A stretch of DNA of 64,000 nt from Streptomyces sp. CB01881 (GTDB lineage: Bacteria; Actinomycetota; Actinomycetes; Streptomycetales; Streptomycetaceae), in NCBI RefSeq assembly GCF_002953255.1, contig NZ_CP026498.1, positions 1,969,291-2,033,290 of the forward strand, given 5' to 3'. Below the pieces are notes generated by a model. That model was not told where the DNA came from. It worked only from the letters and a program-made list of their open reading frames with translations, and ran no database searches. Positions 16,370 to 27,500 of the stretch are shown one piece after another. Every line of letters begins with the position of its first letter. Position 1 is the stretch's first letter. The position numbers and the translations under genes are program-made.

Positions 16370-17275
16370 ATGCGCGCCACCGTTGCCACCCTGGACAGCC
16401 TGCAGGGGCTCGCCCTCGGGGACGCCTTCGGCGACCGCTGGTTCTCCGTCCCCCCGGACGAGGCGCCCGCCGCCCTGACGGCCCGGCTGCCCCGCCCGGC
16501 ACCCTGGCACTGGACCGACGACACCGCGATGGCGCTCGTCCTGGTCCGGCACCTGGTCCGCAACGGCGAGGTGGTGCAGGACGCGCTGGCCGGGGAGTTC
16601 GCCGAGGAGTACGCCGCCGAGTACGGCCGCAAGTACGGGCCGTCGATGCACGGCGTGCTGCGCGACATCGGTGCCGGCGCCGACTGGCGGACCGTCACCG
16701 CGCAGCAGTTCGGCGGCCAGGGCTCGTACGGGAACGGCGCCGCGATGCGGGTCGCGCCGCTCGGCGCCTGGTTCGCCGACGACCTCGACACCGTCGCCCG
16801 GCAGGCCGAACTGCAGGCGCTCACCACGCACTTCCACCCGGAGGCGGTGACGGGCGCGGTCGCGGTCGCCCTCGCGGCGGCGCTCGCCGCCCGCAGCCGC
16901 GGCGGCCGCCCGCCGGGGCGGGCCGAGCTGCTGACCGAGGTGGCCGGCCGGCTGCCCGACAGCGATGTCCGCTCCGGGCTGCGGACCGCCGCCCGCCTGC
17001 CCGGGCACACCTCCGTCCGGCACGCCGCGACCGTCCTCGGCTCGGGCCTCCAGATCTCCGCGCCGGACACCGTCCCGTTCGCACTCTGGTCCGCCGCGGG
17101 GCAGTTGGACTCCCTGCCCGAGGCGATCTGGCAGACCCTGGAGGGCTGGGGCGACATGGACACCACCTGCGCGATCGCGGCCGGCGTGGTCGCCGCCCGG
17201 ACCGGCCTCACCGGCGTGCCCGCCGCCTGGCCGGCCGCCCGCGAGGACCTGCCCGGCTGGGTCGCCGAGGTCTGA
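16370..17275 (+). CDS. ADP-ribosylglycohydrolase family protein
   Basis: The 301-residue all-helical protein has the dinuclear Mg-site motifs of the DraG family: GDAFGD (residues 17-22), WTDDT (48-52), GGQGSYGNGAAMRVAPLG in the middle and GWGDMDTTCAIAAGVV near the C-terminus. These enzymes remove ADP-ribose from proteins or small molecules. The ATG has a strong GGAGG six bases upstream. It is monocistronic here. The length equals the family norm and all metal ligands appear intact, so activity is likely; the substrate is unknown. Confidence 0.93.
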   Translation: MRATVATLDSLQGLALGDAFGDRWFSVPPDEAPAALTARLPRPAPWHWTDDTAMALVLVRHLVRNGEVVQDALAGEFAEEYAAEYGRKYGPSMHGVLRDIGAGADWRTVTAQQFGGQGSYGNGAAMRVAPLGAWFADDLDTVARQAELQALTTHFHPEAVTGAVAVALAAALAARSRGGRPPGRAELLTEVAGRLPDSDVRSGLRTAARLPGHTSVRHAATVLGSGLQISAPDTVPFALWSAAGQLDSLPEAIWQTLEGWGDMDTTCAIAAGVVAARTGLTGVPAAWPAAREDLPGWVAEV

Positions 17276-17335
17276 CGCGGCCGGGATCCACCCGGCCGGG
17301 CCCGGCCCGACGTGGGCCCGGCGTCTGCCGGTGGC

Positions 17336-17416
17336 CGGCGTCAAGTCGGCGGCCGGCGTCGGCCCGTGACCGGCGTCAGATCGGTGACCGGCGTCAGGTC
17401 GGCAGCAGGCGTCAGG
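17336..17416. repeat. Degenerate tandem repeat GGCGTCAGGTCGGC
   Basis: About five diverged copies of CCGGCGTCARRTCGG with spacings of 17-24 bp lie between the stop codons of the convergent ADP-ribosylglycohydrolase and glsB genes. No hairpin is obvious; it looks like expanded intergenic sequence. Confidence 0.6.
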
Positions 17417-17683
17417 TCAGCGGCGGGAGTTGCCGAAGAGGATCCGGTACAGCACCAGCAGCACCAGCGCCCCGCCGATCGCCGACACCCAGGTGGCCAG
17501 GTCGAAGAAGTGCGTGGCCACCGGGCGGTGCAGGAAGTGCGAGGAGATCCAGCCGCCCACGAAGGAGCCGGCGATGCCGATCAGGGTGGTCACCACCAGA
17601 CCGCCCGGGTCCCGGCCCGGCAGCAGCAGCTTGGCCAGGGCTCCGGCCACCAGGCCCAACACGATCCACGCGACGATGCCCAT
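17417..17683 (-). CDS. GlsB/YeaQ/YmgE-family stress response membrane protein
   Basis: An 88-residue inner-membrane protein with three Gly-rich transmembrane helices. It starts MGIVAWIVLGLVAGALAKLL, then PGRDPGGLVVTTLIGIAGSF and WVSAIGGALVLLVLYRILFG. This is the classic transglycosylase-associated (GlsB) family, general stress proteins of unclear biochemical role. The ATG at 17683 has GGGAGG upstream. The gene is convergent with the ADP-ribosylglycohydrolase and divergent from the glycosyltransferase, 138 bp away. Confidence 0.93.
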   Translation of the reverse strand: MGIVAWIVLGLVAGALAKLLLPGRDPGGLVVTTLIGIAGSFVGGWISSHFLHRPVATHFFDLATWVSAIGGALVLLVLYRILFGNSRR

Positions 17684-17821
17684 ACGTCCTCCCGCCCTCC
17701 TGCGACGGCGGCCCCGTCCGGACCGCCCTGCCGCGAAGGACGCACCCGTGCGCCCCCGCGGTTCCCGTGCGCCGGGCGTGGCACCCGCCACCGGCGCGGC
17801 ACGCGCCGCGATACTGCGGCC

Positions 17822-19060
17822 ATGCGCATCCTGATCGCCACCGCCGGCTCGCGGGGCGACGTCGCCCCCTTCACCGGGCTCGGCGCCCGGCTCCGCGCAG
17901 CCGGCCACCAGGTCGCCGTCGCGACCCACGACACCTTCGCCGGCCCCGTCCGCGCGGCCGGGCTGGAGTTCCGCGCCCTGCCCGTCGACCCGCGTGCCGA
18001 ACTGGCCTCCACCGCCGGCCAGCGTCTCCTCCGGGCCGGCGCCGGACCAATCGCCGTCCTCCAACTTCTGCGCCTGGGACGGTCCTTCATACCGGCCCTC
18101 GGCGACGGCATCGCTGCGGCGACCGAGCAGGGCGCCGACCTCCTCCTGACCACCAGCACCACCTCCGCACTCGGCCAGGTCGTCGCCGAGGCCGTCGGCA
18201 TCCCCACCCTCGGCCTCTACCTCCAACCCCTCTCCCCCACGAGGGAGTTCGCTCCCGCCGTCACCGGCACCCGGTCGCTGGGCCGCACCGGGAACCTGCT
18301 CGCCGGCCACGCCGTCCAGGCCGCCACCGACCGCCTCTTCGCCCCCGCGGTGCGCCGGCTCCGGCGCCGGCTGGGCCTGCCGGCGCACGGCGTCGCGCGG
18401 TCCCGGCGTCACCACCCCGTCCTGCACGGCTTCTCCCCCGCCGTCGTCCCGCGCCCCGCCGACTGGCGCCCCGGCCTGGACGTAGCCGGCTACTGGTGGC
18501 CCCACCCCGACCCCGGCTGGCAACCCCCGCCCGAACTGGCCGACTTCCTCGCCGCCGGCCCGCCACCCGTCTTCGTCGGCTTCGGCAGCCTGGTCGTCCC
18601 CGACCCGGAGCGCGTCACCGCCACCGTCCTCGCCGCCGTACGGACGGCCCGCGTCCGCGCCGTCGTCCAGTCCGGCTGGAGCGGCCTGGCCGCACCGGAC
18701 GGCGAGACCGTCCTCACCATCGGCGACGCCCCGCACGAGTGGCTCTTCCCGCGCACGGCCGCCGTCGTCCACCACGCGGGCGCCGGGACCACCGCCGCCA
18801 CCCTCCGCTCCGGCACGCCCGCCGTCCCCGTCCCCGCCCAGCTCGACGCACCCTTCTGGGCCGCGCGCCTCACCCGCCTCGGCGTCTCCCCCGGGCCGGT
18901 CCCCCTCCCGGCCCTCACGTCGGCCCGCCTGGCCGCGGCGATCCGGCAGGCCGTCGACGACCCCCGCCACCGCACCCGCGCCCGGGCGGTCGCGGCGGCC
19001 CTCCGCGGGGAGGACGGCACCGCCAAGGTCCTCGCCGCCGTCGACCGCCTCACCGGCTGA
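17822..19060 (+). CDS. GT1-family glycosyltransferase (sterol glucosyltransferase/MGT-like)
   Basis: The 412-residue GT-B protein resembles UDP-sugar transferases of the UGT/sterol 3-beta-glucosyltransferase type. It starts MRILIATAGSRGDVAPFTGLG (the GSRGDV motif is typical). The C-terminal donor-binding half has VFVGFGSLVVPDPE, NDP-sugar motif residues in DAPHEWLFPRTAAVVHHAGAGTTAATLRSG and VPAQLDAPFWAARL. Such enzymes glycosylate lipids or secondary metabolites. No biosynthetic cluster surrounds it, so housekeeping lipid glycosylation or detoxification is as likely. The ATG at 17822 lacks a strong ribosome site, and the message may have a short leader. Confidence 0.88.
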   Translation: MRILIATAGSRGDVAPFTGLGARLRAAGHQVAVATHDTFAGPVRAAGLEFRALPVDPRAELASTAGQRLLRAGAGPIAVLQLLRLGRSFIPALGDGIAAATEQGADLLLTTSTTSALGQVVAEAVGIPTLGLYLQPLSPTREFAPAVTGTRSLGRTGNLLAGHAVQAATDRLFAPAVRRLRRRLGLPAHGVARSRRHHPVLHGFSPAVVPRPADWRPGLDVAGYWWPHPDPGWQPPPELADFLAAGPPPVFVGFGSLVVPDPERVTATVLAAVRTARVRAVVQSGWSGLAAPDGETVLTIGDAPHEWLFPRTAAVVHHAGAGTTAATLRSGTPAVPVPAQLDAPFWAARLTRLGVSPGPVPLPALTSARLAAAIRQAVDDPRHRTRARAVAAALRGEDGTAKVLAAVDRLTG

Positions 19061-19090
19061 ACCACGCCCCGCCGAACCACGCCCCGCCGA
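19061..19090. repeat. 15-bp tandem duplication after the glycosyltransferase stop
   Basis: ACCACGCCCCGCCGA occurs twice in tandem directly after the stop codon. It is followed by two copies of CGGGCGGGCACCGT before the next (convergent) stop codon. Confidence 0.7.
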
Positions 19091-19134
19091 CCCCGGCCCG
19101 GGCGGGCACCGTCCGGGCGGGCACCGTTGGAGCG

Positions 19135-20672
<1,538 letters not shown>

Positions 20673-20676
<4 letters not shown>

Positions 20677-21752
20677 GGGCGGTCGCCTTCGCGGTCGCCT
20701 TCGCGGTCGCCTTGGCGGTCGGCTTCGCGGTCGGCTTCGCGCAGTCGGGGGATGACGTCGGTTCCGTAGGCGTCGATGGTGGCTTCGACGGCGTCGTGCA
20801 TGGCGTAGACGGCGAACTGGTCGACGCCGAGGGCGCGGAGCCGGTGGAGGCGTTCGAGCTGGGCGGCGGGCGGGCCGATGAGGCAGAAGCGGTCGACGAT
20901 CTCGTCGGGGACGAAGGCGGTGTCGGGGTTCCCCGCCCGGCCGTGGTGGCTGTAGTCGTAGCCCTGGCGGCCCTTGATGTATTCGGTGAGGGCGTCGGGG
21001 ACGAGGGCGGAGTGCTCTCCGTAGTGGGTGACGAGGTCGGCGACGTGGTTGCCGACCATGCCGCCGAACCAGCGGCACTGTTCGCGGGCGTGGGCGAGGG
21101 CCTGCGGGGAGTCGTCGGGGGTGACGTAGGCGGGGGCGGCGACGCAGATGGTGAGGCTGCCGGGGTCGCGGCCGGCCTCGGCCGCGGCCTTGCGGACGGC
21201 CTTGATCATGTACTCGGTGAGGTACGGGTCGGCGAGCTGGAGGATGAAGCCGTCGGCCTGACGACCGGTCAGAGCCAGCGCCTTGGGCCCGTACGCGCCC
21301 ATCCAGACGGGCAGCCGGGCGCCGTCGCCGACCCAGGGCAGGTGCATGTCGGTGCCGTCCACCTCGACGGTGCGGCCCTCGGCCAGCTCCTTGATGGCGT
21401 GCATGGCCTCGGAGAGCCGGGCGAGGGTGGCGGGGTGGCGCCCGGCGACGCGCATCGCGGAGTCGCCGCGGCCGATGCCGCAGACGGTGCGGTTGCCGTA
21501 CATGTCGTTGAGGGTGGCGAAGAGGGAGGCGGTGACCTCCCAGGTGCGGGTGGAGGGGTTGGTGACCATCGGGCCGACGGTCAGCCCCGTCGTCTCGGCG
21601 AGGATCCGGCTGTAGACGACGAAGGGCTCCTGCCACAGGACGCAGGAGTCGAAGGTCCAGCCGTGGGTGAAGCCGGCCTGCTCGGCGCGGATCATCCGGT
21701 CGATGAGCAGGCGGGCGGGCGGGTCGGTCTGCAGGACGAGGCCGATGTCCAT
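20673..21752 (-). CDS. LLM-class (F420/FMN-dependent) oxidoreductase of the hydantoin/pyrimidine cluster
   Basis: The 359-residue luciferase-like TIM barrel starts MDIGLVLQTDPPARLLIDRM and has GNRTVCGIGRGDSAMRVAGR and LPVWMGAYGPKALALTG. It resembles the F420-type subfamily repeatedly found beside dihydropyrimidinase and NCS1 genes. Its exact reaction in the pathway is not established. The ATG at 21752 has GGAG upstream. The last 20 residues are a charged repeat of DREA/DRQG/DREG units from a 12-bp tandem repeat, which reaches into the overlap with the permease gene. Confidence 0.9.
20680..20739 (-). repeat. 12-bp tandem repeat encoding DREG/DREA units
   Basis: About five copies of GCGGTCGCCTTC (plus-strand reading) with small variations encode the C-terminal tail of the LLM oxidoreductase. 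The unit is a multiple of three, so the frame is kept. Confidence 0.8.
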
Positions 21753-21919
21753 GAGGTCTCCAGGGGCGTCGGGGGCGGAGGGTCTGCCCGGTGGTTGCCG
21801 GTGAGGGTGAGGGGTGTGCCCGGGGTTGCCGGGGTGTTCCGGCCCGGGGTTGCCGGGCACGGGTCCGGGGAACGCCGGACCCGGGGCCGGAGGACCGGCC
21901 CCGAGCGGCGTGGCGGAGG

Positions 21920-23332
21920 TCAGACGAGGTACTGGCAGGTGTCGCGGCGCAGGAAGGTGCCGTGGCCGGCGCGGCCGAGCCACCGGCCGTCGTCGAGGAC
22001 GACGGTGCCGCGGGAGAGCACCGTCCTGGCGCGGCCGGTGAGCCGGCGGCCCTCGTAGGCCGAGTAGTCGACGTTCATGTGGTGGGTGGCGGCGGAGACG
22101 GTCTGCACGGCCGTGGGGTCATAGACGACCAGGTCGGCGTCGGCGCCGGGGGCGATGGTGCCCTTGCGCGGGTGGAGGCCGAACATCCGGGCCGGGGTGG
22201 TGCAGGCGATCTCGATCCAGCGGCGGCGGCTGAGGCGCCCGTCGACGACGGCCTGGTGGAGGAGGTCCATGCGGTTCTCCACGCCGGGCAGGCCGTTGGG
22301 GATCCTGGAGAAGTCGCCGCGGCCGAGCTCCTTCTGGCCCACGTAGCAGAACGGGCAGTGGTCGGTGGAGACCACCTGGAGGTCGTTGGTGCGCAGGCCG
22401 CGCCAGAGCGCCTCCTGGTGCTCGCGGGGGCGCAGCGGGGTGCTGCACACGTACTTGGCGCCCTCGAAGCCGTCGGCGCCCTCCTCGGCGAGGTTGTCGG
22501 TGGAGAGGAAGAGGTATTGGGGGCAGGTCTCGCCGAAGACGTTGAGGCCGTCGTCGCGGGCGCGGGCGAGTTCGGCGAGCGCCGAGGCGGCGGAGACGTG
22601 GACGACGTAGAGGGGGCTGCCGGCGACCTGGGCGAGCTTGATGGCGCGGTGCGTGGCCTCGGCTTCCAGGAGTTCGCGGCGGACCTCGCCGTGGTACCGG
22701 GGGGCGGTCCGGCCGGCGGCGAGGGCCTGTTCGACCAGGACGTCGATGGCGATGCCGTTCTCCGCGTGCATCATGGTCAGCCCGCCGTTGGCGGCGCCGC
22801 GCTGCATGGCGCGCAGGATGCGGCCGTCGTCGCTGTAGAAGACGCCGGGGTAGGCCATGAAGAGCTTGAAGGAGGTGGACTCGCCGGAGTCGACGAGGGC
22901 GTCCATCTCCTTGAGGACGCCGTCGTTGACGTCGGAGACGATGGTGTGGAACGCGTAGTCGACGGCGCAGTTGCCGTCGGCCTTGGCGTGCCAGGCGTCG
23001 AGGCCTTCGCGCAGGGAGCCGCCGACGGGCTGGACGGCGAAGTCGACGATGGTGGTGGTGCCGCCCCAGGCCGCGGCGCGGGTGCCGGTCTCGAAGGTGT
23101 CGGAGGCGGCGGTGCCGCCGAAGGGCAGCTCCATGTGGGTGTGGGCGTCGACGCCGCCGGGGATGACGTAGTGGCCGGTGGCGTCGATGACGGTGTCGGC
23201 GGTCCAGGCCCGGGCGGCGTCGCTGCCGGTGGCGGCGAGGGCGGCGATGCGTTCGCCCTCGACGAGGACGTCGGCGTGGAGTTCGTCGGCGGCGGTGATG
23301 ACGAGGCCGCCGCGGATCACAGTACGGCTCAC
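21920..23332 (-). CDS. hydA: Dihydropyrimidinase / D-hydantoinase
   Basis: A cyclic amidohydrolase that opens dihydropyrimidines or 5-substituted hydantoins to N-carbamoyl amino acids. The 470-residue sequence has all metal ligands: HxH in GGVDAHTHMELP, the carboxylated Lys in STSFKLFMAYPGV, LTMMHAENG, YVVHVSAASAL and VSTDHCPF. The C-terminus has GTIAPGADADLVVYDP. The GTG start at 23332 has GGAGG nine bases upstream and sits 14 bp after the nitrilase stop. With the nitrilase it forms a two-step ring-opening and decarbamoylation route fed by the NCS1 permease. Confidence 0.95.
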   Translation of the reverse strand: MSRTVIRGGLVITAADELHADVLVEGERIAALAATGSDAARAWTADTVIDATGHYVIPGGVDAHTHMELPFGGTAASDTFETGTRAAAWGGTTTIVDFAVQPVGGSLREGLDAWHAKADGNCAVDYAFHTIVSDVNDGVLKEMDALVDSGESTSFKLFMAYPGVFYSDDGRILRAMQRGAANGGLTMMHAENGIAIDVLVEQALAAGRTAPRYHGEVRRELLEAEATHRAIKLAQVAGSPLYVVHVSAASALAELARARDDGLNVFGETCPQYLFLSTDNLAEEGADGFEGAKYVCSTPLRPREHQEALWRGLRTNDLQVVSTDHCPFCYVGQKELGRGDFSRIPNGLPGVENRMDLLHQAVVDGRLSRRRWIEIACTTPARMFGLHPRKGTIAPGADADLVVYDPTAVQTVSAATHHMNVDYSAYEGRRLTGRARTVLSRGTVVLDDGRWLGRAGHGTFLRRDTCQYLV

Positions 23333-23346
23333 AGCGTTCGCCCTCC

Positions 23347-24189
23347 TCAGGCCTCGGTCAGGGGTCCGTAGGCCTCGGGGCGGCGGTCGCGGTAGAACGC
23401 CCACTGTTGGCGGACCTCTTCGATGAGGCCGAGGTCGAGGTCGCGGACGACGAGCTCCTCCTCCTTGTCGGAGGCGACGTCGCCGACGAACTGGCCGCGC
23501 GGGTCGACGAAGTAGGAGGTGCCGTAGAAGTCGTTGTCGCCGTACTCCTCGGTGCCGACGCGGTTGATCGCGGCGACGAAGTACTCGTTGGCGACGGCGG
23601 CGGCGGGCTGTTCGAGCTGCCAGAGGTAGGCGGAGAGGCCGCGGCTGGTGGCGGAGGGGTTGTAGACGATCTGGGCGCCGGCCAGGCCGAGGGCGCGCCA
23701 GCCCTCGGGGAAGTGGCGGTCGTAGCAGATGTAGACGCCGACCTTGCCGACGGCGGTGTCGAAGACGGGCCAGCCGAGGTTGCCGGGCTTGAAGTAGTAC
23801 TTCTCCCAGAAGCCCTTGACCTGGGGGATGTGGTGCTTGCGGTACTTGCCGAGGTAGCGGCCGTCGGCGTCGATCACGGCGGCGGTGTTGTAGTAGACGC
23901 CGGGCTGATCCTCCTCGTAGACGGGGACGACCACGACCAGGCCGAGTTCCCGGGCGAGGTCCTGCATCCGGCGGACGGTGGGGCCGTCGGGGACGGCCTC
24001 GGCCCAGCGGTAGTGCTCGGGCTCCTGGACCTGACAGAAGTAGGGGGCGTTGAAGACCTCCTGGAATCCGATGATCCCGGCTCCCTGGGCGGCGGCCTCG
24101 CGGGCGTACCGCTCGTGGAGGGCGATCATCGTCTCCTGGTCTCCGGTCCACCGGGTCTGGACGAGGGCGGCGCGGACGATCTGCGACAT
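23347..24189 (-). CDS. Nitrilase-superfamily N-carbamoyl amidohydrolase (beta-ureidopropionase-like)
   Basis: This enzyme hydrolyses N-carbamoyl amino acids or 3-ureidopropionate to the amino acid, CO2 and ammonia. The Glu-Lys-Cys triad is present: GFQEVFNAPYF (Glu, about residue 43), KYRKHHIPQVKG (Lys, about 116) and VYICYDRHFPEG (Cys, about 151). The 280-residue length suits the family. The ATG at 24189 has GGAGG five bases upstream. First gene of the operon nitrilase-hydA-LLM-NCS1; an inverted repeat 104 bp upstream is a candidate operator. Confidence 0.93.
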   Translation of the reverse strand: MSQIVRAALVQTRWTGDQETMIALHERYAREAAAQGAGIIGFQEVFNAPYFCQVQEPEHYRWAEAVPDGPTVRRMQDLARELGLVVVVPVYEEDQPGVYYNTAAVIDADGRYLGKYRKHHIPQVKGFWEKYYFKPGNLGWPVFDTAVGKVGVYICYDRHFPEGWRALGLAGAQIVYNPSATSRGLSAYLWQLEQPAAAVANEYFVAAINRVGTEEYGDNDFYGTSYFVDPRGQFVGDVASDKEEELVVRDLDLGLIEEVRQQWAFYRDRRPEAYGPLTEA

Positions 24190-24292
24190 GGGTACCTCCG
24201 CAACTCCGCGGCCCGGCCGGGGGGTCGGGCCTGCGGTCTGAGGGTTGGCGGGGCGGTTCTGCCTGCGGGTTGACGCGTGTGTCGACGACGCA

Positions 24293-24306
24293 TCTACGTG
24301 CGTAGA
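24293..24306. promoter_or_regulatory. Candidate operator TCTACG-TG-CGTAGA for the hydantoin operon
   Basis: An inverted repeat with 6-bp arms and a 2-bp centre lies about 104 bp upstream of the nitrilase ATG. The right half TGCGTAGA (24299-24306) recurs at 24313-24320, giving a direct repeat with a 14-bp step. GntR or TetR proteins bind such sites; the actual regulator is not in the window. Confidence 0.55.
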
Positions 24307-24592
24307 ACGTGGTGCGTAGACCGTAGGCCCGGCCTCGGTGGCCTGACAATACGTCGGGCGCAACGCGGCTGGGGCGATCTTGTTACGCGGACACGCGGGG
24401 GCGAGTAGATGGGATGAAACGGTCATCTACCCCGCTACCGCTCTCCTTACTCATTCGGGTGAATCCTGTGCGAGGCACTGCGCATCGGGGTAGAACGCGC
24501 CATGATGCTGCTCCGGTGCGTTACCAGGCAGTGGCCGACAGTGATCCGCGCCGCCCGGGCGGCCGGGTCCCGGGGTGCACGGGGAGGTGGGT

Positions 24593-27500
24593 GTGGTGGC
24601 GGTGTCCGAGGAGTCCTCCGCTCTCGTTCCGCGCCCGGTCCCGCCCTGGGCCGGGGTGCTGCTCGCGCTCGGCGTGCCCGTACCGCTCGCGCTGGGGTGG
24701 CTGCTCTTCCACCACTGGGCGCCGTCGGTACGGGGTGTGGCACTGCAGCTGGCCGGCACCCGGGAGGCCGCCTGGGCCGTGGCCGGCGGGCAGCCCGCCG
24801 CGTACCGGGCGGCACTGGCGGCCGGCTGGTGGCTGCTCGGCGGCTGCACCCTGACGCTCGCCGCGGCCGGGCTGCTGGGCCGGTACGTGCTCACCCGGCC
24901 GCACTGGCGGCTCACCGCACTCGCCGGGGGCGGCGCCGGGCTGCTCGCGGGCGCCTGCGGCCTCGCGGGGAACGCCCTGCTGGGCAGCCGGCTCGACGGG
25001 CTGGACGGGCTGGACCGGTTTGGCGGGCCGGGCGGGCTCCGGGCACCCGGTGCCGGCACCGGCTCCGACACCCCGTTCGCCGCCGCGTCCGCACTCGCCA
25101 CCGTCATGTGGCTGCTGCTCCTGCCGGCCGGGGCCATCGCCGTGGTCGTCGTCACCGCCACCCTCCACCGCGCATTGCGCGGCGTGTTCCGGCGCCCGCC
25201 CGAGACCGCCACCGGGCGCACCGGGGCCCCGGACCCTCCCGGGACCCCTGGCGTTCCCGGGGCCGCCGGCGCTCCCGGGGCGGAGGCGCCCGCACTGGTC
25301 CCGCCCTGGCCGGTGGCCACCGCCCGCGGCGGGCACTGGCCGACCGGCCGCCGCACGCACCCCCCGCTCGACCACCGGGCCCGCTGGCGCAACGGCGCCG
25401 TGGTGCCGCCCGGCCGCGAGCACGCCCGGCTGGGGTTCTGCGTCTCCGGCGGCGGCATCCGGTCCGCCTGCATCACCCTGGGCGCTCTCCAGTCGCTGCG
25501 CCCCTGGCTGAAGGAGGCCCGGTACCTGGTCTCCGTCTCCGGCGGCGGCTACACCGTCGGCGCACTGCAACTGGCGCTCAGCGACGCGGCGCCCGGCGGC
25601 CCGGTGCGCGCCGTCTCCGGCCTGACGGCGGACGACGTCCTGGAGCCCGGCTCCCCGGAGGAGGACCACCTGCGCCGGAACGCCAAGTACCTGGCGGACG
25701 GCACCGGGCAGTGGCTGGTCGCCCTCGGGACACTGCTGCGCGGCCTGGTCGCGGCGCTCACCCTGCTGCTCGCCGCCGTCCTGGTGCTCGGCCTCGGGCT
25801 CAGCCGCTTCTACCATCTCGTGCCACTGGCCGACCTGGACGGCCTGGCCGCGGTCGGCCTGCGCACCGGCGGGGGCGGCCCGCCCGGCCCGTTCGCCGTC
25901 CGCGAGCCGGCCCTCCTGGCGCTGCTCGGACTGCTCGCGGCCGGCGTCGCCTGCTGGCTGCTCTGGCTGCTGGTCTTCTCGCTGCTCGGCTGGAACACCC
26001 TGCTGCCGCGCACGCTGCGCCTGCTCTCGTACGGCGCGCTGGCACTGGCGGCGCTGCTGGCCGCCGGGGTGCTGGTGGTGCCCGGGCTGGCCTGGGCCGC
26101 GGTCCGGCTCCAGGAGTCGCTCTCGGTCGGCGCGCGGCAGACCGGTGCGGGGCTCAGCCTCACCGTCCTGCTCAGCTACCTGGCGCTGCTGCTCGGCATC
26201 CTGTGGCACGGGCGCCGCGCCGTCGAGCAGGGCGCGGCGGCACTCGGCGGGCTGATGCACGACGCCAGGCGCCTCGGCGGCGGGCTGGGCGGCCGGATCA
26301 CCGAGTACCTGCTGGTCTGGTCGGCACTGGCCGCGCTGTCGGCCGGCGCACTGCTCGCCCTCGGCTGGGCGGTCGCCACCGGGCACGCCTGGCCCGTCGC
26401 CGCGCAGGTGCTGCTGCCGCTCGTGCTCGGGTCGGTCGGGCTCAACCTCGACCAGACCTGGATGGGCCTGCACCCGTTCTACCGGCGCCGGCTCGCCTCC
26501 GCGTTCGCCGTCCGCCGCTCCACCGAGGACGGCGAGGTCCTGGCCCGGCCCTACCACTTCTTCCGCGAGCAGACCCGGCTCAGCCACTACGGCGCCCGGC
26601 ACCCCGGCTTCCCGCAGGTGGTGTTCGCGGCGGCGGCCAACCTGTCCGGCAACTCCCGTACGCCGCCCGGGCGCAGGGCGGTGTCGTTCACCTTCTCGCA
26701 CGACTACGTGGGCGGGCCGGACGTCGGCTACGCGCGGACCGACCTGCTGGAGCGGCGCACCCGGCGGCACATCGCCCGGGACCTCACCGTGCAGTCCGCG
26801 ATGGCGGTCTCCGGCGCCGCGTTCTCCTCGGCGATGGGGCGTCAGTCCCGCGCCTACCAGGGCCTGTTCGCCGTCACCAACGCCCGGCTCGGCACCTGGC
26901 TGCCCAACCCCGCCGTGCTCGGTCCGCTCTGGGCGGCCGAGCGGGACTGGCGGCGGGCACCACAGCCCGCCGTCCGCCGGCTCCCCTACCAACTGCGCGA
27001 GCTGTGCGGGCGGTTCCCGATGGACGACCGGTTCCTGCTCACCACCGACGGCGGCCACTACGAGAACCTCGGGCTGGTCGAGCTGCTCCGGCACGGCGTA
27101 CGCACCGCGGTCTGCATCGACGCCAGCGGGGACACCTCCTACGCGGCCACCCTGGCGGCGGCGATCACGCTCGCCCGCGAGGAGCTGGGCATCACCATCA
27201 CCCTGCACGAGCCCGAGCTGCTGATCCCGGGCAGCGCGGGCGGGCAGCCGCTGCGCGGCCTGGCGGCGCGGCTGGCCGACCGGCTCTCCGCCCGGACGGT
27301 GATCACCGGCGACATCCACTATCCGGACGCGCTCATCATCGCGGACGAGTACGACGAGGAAGGCGAGGAGGCCAGGCGCGGCGAGGACGGCAGGCACGGC
27401 GAGGATGAGGAGAACGACGCGGACCGCCGAGCCCGCGGGGCCTGCGGGGCCTGCGGGGAGCACGGAGGTGGCGGGAGCCACGGCACCCTGATCGTCGTCC

